This document shows, one piece after another, positions 54,601 through 63,600 of a stretch of DNA of 64,000 nucleotides. Position 1 is the first letter of the stretch; the number at the start of each line of letters is the position of its first letter. The notes below the pieces were generated by a model. The model did not search any database and was not told the origin of the DNA. It saw only the letters and a program-made list of their open reading frames with translations. This DNA comes from Phoronis australis (Eukaryota; Phoronida; Phoronidae), in assembly GCA_002633005.1 (NCBI GenBank), contig NMRA01000076.1, forward strand, positions 333,284-397,283, written 5' to 3'. Made by a program: the position numbers and the translations under genes.

Positions 54601-57600
54601 GCTTTCAGGATAATTGTGAAAATTGGCATGTATGTTTTTACTACGAAGTGGACGGCTGACGATTTTCCGCCGACTTCGACTACTTTGGCGCTTCCTAGTG
54701 GCATTTTTTGCTCTCATAGTTGTATCTCCTAAAACGTTTACAGGATCTTTACTTAATTTAACAAGTGTATTTATATGATGTTGACAACGGACGACGACGA
54801 CTTTCGAACGGATCGGACTACTTGTGTGCCCTCTAGTGGCAATTTTATTTTTTTACGTTTACCAGTCTGTATCTTCAAATGTCCTCAACAAATTTTCATA
54901 AATTTTGAATATAGGCATCCATTGTTGAGCTGACACTATCCTCCTGTTTTTGGATGGAATCGAGGTAGTTTGCACCACCTAGTGGCCACGTTTGCTGTTT
55001 TCAAATCTTGTTTTTGGCGTCCACCCCTCAGTCAACCAAATCATTTAAGGGATGGTTTTGAAAATTGGTGTATATGTTCTCAGTGTGAAGAGGATGTTTG
55101 ATGATGGCAACTGACTACTGTGGCACCTACTAGTGGTAGTTTTGTTTTGTTTTGCACCCATAGCTATATCTCCTAAACCCACTGCAGGATCTTTATTAAA
55201 TTTATTAAGTGCATTTATATGAAGAGATGATGACTTTTAGGCAGATCCAACGAACGCTGTGCCCACAAGTGGCAATTTCATTTTGTTCTGTTTTCATTTG
55301 TTTCCCTGAAGTTACTTGACAGATTTTTATGAAATATGGCATGTTTCCGTTTTTGGATGGATTGTACGTTTTTGCACCATCTAAGGGCCATTTTTATGAT
55401 ACAAATAAATAACCCTAAAAGCACACCATTTGCAATGCATTCGTAGGCGCATTCCAACGCTCGGCGTTGCTCTTGTTATACAACGGGCTTTTAACAGAAC
55501 ACTTGTACTAGAAAATGAATTTCCTAATGGCTGTTATTTGTACACATTTGTTCTGTTATCAGACTTGGCTGTTCTTCTCTTTTTATGAGAATACCATAAA
55601 TTACATTGTAAACCGTTCCTGTTGGCAAAGACTATCATTCTTTGTCTCCTTTTACCAAAGCTGCGTGAGTAAATTCAAGGAAGCACATAAAACATCACTG
55701 CTTTTGTAGAATGATACCACTTCAGCATTAGTAAGTGTTCTTGCGAAAACACTCAGCACCTGTGCACAGGCAGACAGGTGGGCTACTAGTCGGGTTGGCG
55801 ATATCATTTGCACGCTGGATAAAAACGCAAAAGTATTCGACATGGAGTTTCTCACCAAGTTGTTTGACCGCAGTCTCCAATGCGCCCCTGTTGTGGATCC
55901 ACTTACCATACAGAGGTTGCAGATTGAAGGTGATGGCCAGTCTTCAAATCAGCGACACGTCACTTGGGAGGCAGTAAATGAGTCTTTCATGAGAGACAGT
56001 GGTCATGGTAATAACGCTGGAGGTACTAATGGACGAGGTAATGCTGCTGGCACGTCGCAGAACGAGGTGAACAGCAAAGATGTAAGGCTGACAGAAGTGA
56101 GATCTGATCGTACAGCTGCAGGACCGAGTTGTGTCTCAACACGTGGACAGAAGTTACACTCGGCTGTGTCAGAGGGTAGTCCTGGTCTGAAAACAAAGAC
56201 TCTTCAAGCCCTTGATGATAACGTTGGAGATCAACAACTACGATTACGTCATATTCGACGAGATGTTCACGCCTTCATGGATGCATTGATGGTTAATGTC
56301 GGTGAGATTGCTGCCTCTTTGTCTGCTGCCACTCAAGAATCTGGCTCCGCAGGGAATAGTCGCACAGCCATCCTTCTCGAACAAGAAGACACGCCAAGAA
56401 GTTCACACATGGCGCCCACTGAGCGCACGGTTTGCCCATCCAATGTCGTCCAATCCGAGTCTAGTCCTACACAGCTGCAGTTTAACAGTAGCACAATGCT
56501 GTCACAAAATGACGTAACCGTGAATGCTAACCTATTGGATAATTTCTCGTCGTTGAAGGCGCTGGCACATCGCAAGTCTGACGAATTGTTTCAGATGGCT
56601 TTTTTCAAAAACCCAGAAATTTCAAGCGAAATCTGCGACTATTACAGTAGAATCGAAGTAAGGTACGCTGGTAGTTTGAACCGACAACAATCTCTTCATG
56701 CATTACTGCCATGGTTCCACCGTATTGACAGAGCGACAAGAAGCGACCCATTGTTCAGGATTGATCAAGCTATACAGACTTGTACTGAAGTCATAAGTAA
56801 TGACATGACTGACCAGGTCACTGTATTTAGTAATAAGGAATTGAATGTTGTAAGCGTTACTTGTTCTGGTTCTCAAGTCGATGTTGTTGACTGTGCCAGC
56901 CAGTGTGAGTTGATATGCACGAATGTTGCGTTGCAGTTCGAGAATCCATGTGTTGAGTGTGAAGAAGACGTCTCTTACCTGCGTGTTGATCTTTTACCTA
57001 CTGATGACAATATTGATGACATTCTCCTGCTGTCGCCAGATTTGCTGCAACTTTCTTCGAGCCTGTCATCCGTTCCAGATGTTTCTGAAGTGACGAGTCT
57101 AACTGAACTGCTTCCCCAGGATGCGGTTCCCAGAACATTCAAAGAAAGGGAGCCTTACAGTGTTGGCACTGGTGTTCAACCAGATCAAGTATTGTCAATT
57201 TCCCAAGGTGTTCAGACAAAGCTGTGTAGTTCGGTCTGTGTGCAGTCTGACACTGTGCCCTCATGTTTGGCGTTTGTTCAGAGTATCCACAGACTTGAGA
57301 GAAGTACACAGGCTGATGCTGTAATCTCCATGGAGAGAGCGTCTCAAGTGAAGCACTGTGCTGTCAAGGCCACTCAGTCAGACTCTGCTAAGGAGAACTC
57401 TGTCTTGTCTCAAACTGGGCCAAGACAAGATTCTACAGCGCAAAAAGTGCAAAGCCTGAATGATGGCATCAGTAACTCTGCTGTTGAAAGTATTTTGCAT
57501 GCTGATTCCTTTTTGCAAACTAATGATAACGCTACTAGAGATCGAGGAACTGAGAGCCAGCAGTTTGCTAGTGTATGTCAGTCGTCCGAGTCCAGTCTGT

Positions 57601-60600
57601 CAGTGATTTGTCCATTTAGGAATCCACGGGCTCATCACTGGTCCGCAAGATGTGAAGAGTTCTCGAGAATTGAACATGTGACAAAAGTGAACAGTGAGGC
57701 GGCACTACAGGAGTCTCCGACACCCGTGGACAGTAACGGTCATGCAGAAACCTTACCCAAGTTGTCTTCTGGGTGTACACAAGCAAAGCTGCTGTACTCC
57801 AGGAGCTCCAAGGCGAGGCCGATGTTGGCGGATAATGTCGCCATCGAGGCTCATGACTCAGCAATGCAGGAACAAACTGGGATAGCCGAGATGGGTTTCA
57901 GCAGTTGTACCAAAGCAGGGTCTTTAACCAACGCTATTGGTGTCCAGGTGGAGAGCCCATTCATGAGCAGTTCACTTGATTGTGATGGAGTTGGCTGTCG
58001 AACTGAATGGCGAGAGCAAGGCGTGCAATGGGAAAACCTTTCCAGTGATGGTGTGCCTGCAATGGCGACTGAAGATGCTTCTATGCAGACTTGCCGTTTA
58101 CCTGTTCAGAACCAGTCCACTCAAGACTCACTTAGACTCGATGATGGTCTCTGGACAATCTTACCCGACTCCACCTCTGTGGAGGACACCAACAACAATG
58201 TTGGGTTGGAGGTTGTTATATCTAATGGTGGAGATTTTGATGAGTCTGACAATTACGATTTTTCTATTGAAATAGGTTTTGCTGAGCCTTCCGGTGTTGT
58301 CTTGAAACAAGTTAACATACAGGAGGTAGACAGTGATTCAGCTGTGATTGGCTGTGTTCAAGATGCCAACATTCCGCATCCAACATCATGGAGAGAATCA
58401 CGCTTGAAAGAGGTGTGTGACTTGGGCAACCAGACAGATCTTCCCTATGGATCACAAAGTGCTGTTTGTGGTGATGAGAAAATCTCTGACGTTGCTCTTA
58501 GTCGTAGCGTTCAAGAAAAATGTGTACAAACTGATACAAAGGTAGAAAATCAACACATACAAGTTGATGAAGAATTTCTACCTTCTTGTTCCAAGTCTCA
58601 AACGTCCGTAAGAACCTACTGCCGAACACCGAAAAGTATTCTGCCAGATATTTGGCACAGTGGTTGTACTCAACCACTTTCCTACAGAGGCAAACCTTTC
58701 CGAGTTAAAAGGAAAATTTTCAAATCCTTGTCTTTGTGGAGAGGAATGCCTCATCCAGATTTACGGGAACCAATTGCTGTCTGCGAAGAAAACATCAACC
58801 CATTACCCTGTGCAAGTTTGCAACAGACTCGTTTTTTTGATCTGAATTCTTTGTCATGCACTCTCAGTTCTAGTTCTTATCAGTCCTGTACATCTGGAGT
58901 TGATCAAGAATGTAAAGTTGCTGAAAACATTGCTGCGGAAGAGGTTCCGCTGTGTGAAAATAGTAATGGTGTCCCAACTGGTAAAACAGTGACTTGCAAA
59001 AGCGTGGCGTCTGCAAGAGGTAGCCAGTCATGTGAAAATTTTATGAAGAATCACTACAGCAAACAATGTGTTGAGGAATCGGATCTTGTCACTGATCTTG
59101 CCAAATTTTCCAGTGAACAGTTGAAAGAAATTGTCGAGTCCTCAAATCACGAAGTCTGGGTGGTACCGCCGTGTGCCGTGGCCAAACTGTTAGACATCGT
59201 CTCGCAGCAGGACACTGCGACTCTGTGTGGACAAAAAACTTTCATTGCGAAGTGTCTGAAACAGTGCATGAATGAGAAGGTCAAGTCATACTCCAGTTTT
59301 CTGGAAAATTCCAGTGAAACCGTCAAGGACAGGCGTGGACGTTACAGAAAGATGGACCAGCAAGCGTTTCAAACGGCTATAAAGGAAAGAATGTACAGGC
59401 TGTCAGAAGATCTTTGCAAAACTTTGAGTAGTAATCTTGAAGATTTTCCGCCATCGTTTGTGGGAAACTTTAATGGGGAGGCTGACGTGGACGCCAGCAG
59501 TGCACCTGCTGATGGTGATTACACCCCCCACCAACACAACTCTATGGTAACCAACAGAAGCTTTCTAGACTCCCAGGCTCTGGCAGCAGTCACCCCTTTG
59601 CATGCTGTTTGTTGTCCACCATTGTCGCCATCACCAAGTTACCAGGGACCAATACCTAATGCAAGTGAAATCCGGCCGCAGTGTTCGATGGTTAAACAAG
59701 CATTTAAGAACCTAGTGCATGCCTGTTCCACTGTTGGCCAAGTCCAGAAAGATAGAGATACATTTTCTTGCAAAAACAATCCCGTAGATGTGTGTACAAG
59801 GAAATGTCACAGTGTGTGTTTACAGCAGTCAAGAGTGAGACAGGTTTTCATGGACTTGTTTCACACACACTCTGCAGCTGATTCTAATTGGAATACGTTT
59901 TGCATGGTAACATTTTTGTTTGGCTGTATGCTTCATGTTTTTTGTTTGTTTTTTGTTTGTTTGGCTTTGTTGTCTATCCTTAAGTTTTGCCTCTGAAATT
60001 TTACTTTTTAAGGTGAAAAATGTGGCATTTTTGAGCAGTCACTTTTTCTGATCTTAGTGGTTTCGATCTTCTTTACATGTAATTTTATAGAGTCCCTGGC
60101 TACGTTATCCTGTTTTTGTTTAATTTCACGTCCATTTTTGTTGTGTTTCTTTGTTTAGTTTTTGTTACAACTTCATACAATTTTGGTTAGTTTTTCTTTA
60201 TTCTGTTCTCTGTTATTTTGTTACTTTTTGTAATTATCATTGTTGGCTTTTCGGAATTTCTTATTTTGGTTCTTGAACAAACCTAACTACAGCTTGTCTC
60301 ATTTCAAAAGGTGTCGCCTGATTCTCACTAAAAATAATTAAACTCAAGGTCCTTGGCACCCACTTAACTGAAATGATCTGACCAGCTGTGTTCAGCATCA
60401 GCTGCAACTTCACTCGTTTGTTTCTGAGGCAAATCTCGTGTGCTTCCTTATTGTATAGCATCGAATAGAATGTTCACATGCAGATGCTTGGCTGTGTTGC
60501 CTTTAACAAAAGAAATCCTATGCCTAGATAATACGAAATTGTACTAGAATCAAGTGGGTGACAATTTTTAAAATGTTCAGGATGAGTTTGGCACATTCAG

Positions 60601-63600
60601 CTTTTGTATAGTTTTGATTGACACTCTTGAAGGTACAGAGAGAACCACCTGTTGACGAGTTGAAAAAGGAGGGTTACTATGATGGTCAGCAGTCCAGTAT
60701 TGGTGATCAGTCTATGAACATGGGACTAGACGATGTGCAGATAAACCAAGGATATGTCATTAAGCCAGGTAGGATATTTGTTGGCAGCTAATGGATTTCG
60801 GGCACCCATTTTATTAAAGGGGGTAAGTCCTGTCGGAGGGATGTCCTGTCAGATTGTCCAAGGTATGTCATTGCAAACATGTTGCTGTTTTTAAGTGCGA
60901 AAACATGGCAACAAGTAAATTTTTCATAACCAAAGTTTACCATCATGAACCATGTTAATGAGCTGAATGCCAATCAAAATTGAAAATATGCCTAATTATT
61001 AGTATTTTTGTCACTTGTTGTCTTTTTTTTCCTCTAAACTTGTGTTAACTTTATTTCAATTCAGCAACAAATTCATCCGTCCGTTTTTTGATTGGCTTAT
61101 GAAGAAATTTTATTGGATTTAAAGAAAGAGGCAACAAGTGTATAATGGCAATCAAAATCATTAATTAAAAGAATTTCCAGGTTAACCAAATGTATCTCTG
61201 TGTTGGTTTGGCCCAAAAGAGTTAGAAATACGAGGTAATGCAACAAAGTGGATATAAAGTGGTGTGTAGGTTGTTACTGGTTTGCAAGAATGAGCTTGCT
61301 GGCAAAAATGATCTGCTGCAAATCAATAAACTTTGTCCGTTAAAAGAATTTTAAACCCTGTTTTCCCGAGGTCACCAAAAGCTTGTTTGGTCACCTACTG
61401 GTGTACCTTTAGTTACTCTATTGACAGGTAGAAGCACTATTCAAGTGAGACATTTCCACCTGTGTCATGGATTGGTTTTATGTTTTGAGATAGATGGTGT
61501 TTTCCGAAAGCTGTCCGAACTCGTNATAGAAAGTGGTGTGTAGGTTGTTAGAAATACGAGGTAATGCAACAAAGTGGATATAAAGTGGTGTGTAGGTTGT
61601 TACTGGTTTGTAAGAATGAGCTTGCTGGCAAAAATGATCTGCTGCAAATCAATAAACTTTGTCCGTTAAAAGAATTTTAAACCCTGTTTTCCCGAGGTCA
61701 CCAAAAGCTTGTTTGGTCACCTACTGGTGTACCTTTAGTTACTCTATTGACAGGTAGAAGCACTATTCAAGTGAGACATTTCCACCTGTGTCATGGATTG
61801 GTTTTATGTTTTGAGATAGATGGTGTTTTCCGAAAGCTGTCCGAACTCGTCACGGCTAATGCAAAAAAGAAATCGGCCTGATTTCTGATGAATATTGAGG
61901 AATTTTTGCAATTAACAAGTGCACACAACTCATTTTTTGGGGAAAGTTTGGGTTGGAATCCCAGCTCTGTGTTGCTTATGTTTCTTATGTAGCTGGGGCA
62001 TTTACATTTGTGTTTGGTTTTTGTATTTAGATTCCATAAAACATGATATTGAAACAATGGAAACAGGTGTTATCCTATTTCATGGAAACGTTGAATTCTC
62101 ACAAGCCATTTTGTCTTTGTTCAATAGTTCTTATCCTTCAACAGGAAGTTTTGACGACCACTTACCAGAGAAGCAAACTGATAACAATGCTGGCATTCAT
62201 CTGAGAGCAGCACAGGAGACTAATAGACAGGTACTGGTGTCTACGTTTCTTATTGAGATTTGGGAGCTAGATAATTGTTTATTGTCTTCAAAGGGTATTT
62301 TAGCCATGCGTGCTTGGCACATGAAATGGCATGGTATGACAAGCAACTTGTACAGACTGATTGCAAACAACGACCTGCCAGTTCTTTCAAAGCCCTCAAA
62401 TCTCCTCCAATCCGAGTTACGAACAATTTGAGATGAACTCCGTAATTATAGCACGTGGTCAAAATTTTTTTTGTGGTGGAAGGTAGGTTTGTAGCCGCTT
62501 TAAGTCTTTGGATTATTTTGGATTCATTGACATTTGTGCAACATGTTCAGCGCCCAACGTTGTTGACTACGTGGGTTTGATGTTACTGATGAAGGTTATG
62601 ATTCATCCAGGTTAATGTATTATGACAAATAGTTCAGCCAGACGTACTTAGTTAAAACTTTATGTTGCAGGGATTACAACTGTCCCCTTCTACAGACGGG
62701 GGTCGACGGGCTGTCGTAGGTCTTCCCACCTTTCCTGTGAATCTGTACTGGTGTGACCTCTGTTGAGTAGTGAGTGAAATGCCCTCTGCCAGGTTTGGAT
62801 AGGAGCGAGATTCAACCTATCTGAACCCTGGCAGAGGCATTTCACTCACTACCCAACAGAAGTTTGCGCCAGTACAGTTTCACAGGGAAGGCGGGGAGGT
62901 CTGAGGCCGCCATTAGACCATCTTCTATAGAAGAAGACAGTTGTGATTCCGGTAACGTAAATTTTTAACTTGGTGTGTCCTTATGAAATAATCGTAATTA
63001 GTCACATACATGGGCTTGGTGCCATATTGTGTTTGGACGTTTCAAAGTTTTTTAATCTGTTGCTATTACAATCATGTAAATGATTCTATTCTTATTTCCA
63101 ATGCCATTTCAGGCTCGCTTCTTGCCTCCTGCTGAGGATCAACCACCAGTTCCCTCTGTTGCCCATTCTGTCAAACAGTCTTCTGCCGAGGAACGCATGG
63201 AGGAAGCCATAGACGAATATTCGTCTGCCAGAGGTCGCCACATTCTGGCTCCAGACATCTTCATGGGCCTGAGGTTCGCCGATGCTAACGCTCATCCTGG
63301 TTCGGGTGTACTGTCCTCTGAGACACAGGTAAGTAGTTCCGCGGAAGTGCAATTGTAGCATATTCAGAATGTCAATTATGTGGGTGTTTCTGTAAGCCTC
63401 GCTCGCTACCAGTTTTTTGATCATGATGGATTCTCAAGTGAATATACATGACAGCAAGTTATTCATCATCATGCCTTTAAACTGTCATTTGCTGCCAATG
63501 TCGGATGCATCGAACCTGTAGTGAGTGAATTATAATTTGTCAGTGAAACTGTGTTATTCTTTGCCAGGAGCCTACATCTGGAAGAGCCTATCTGAATGTT

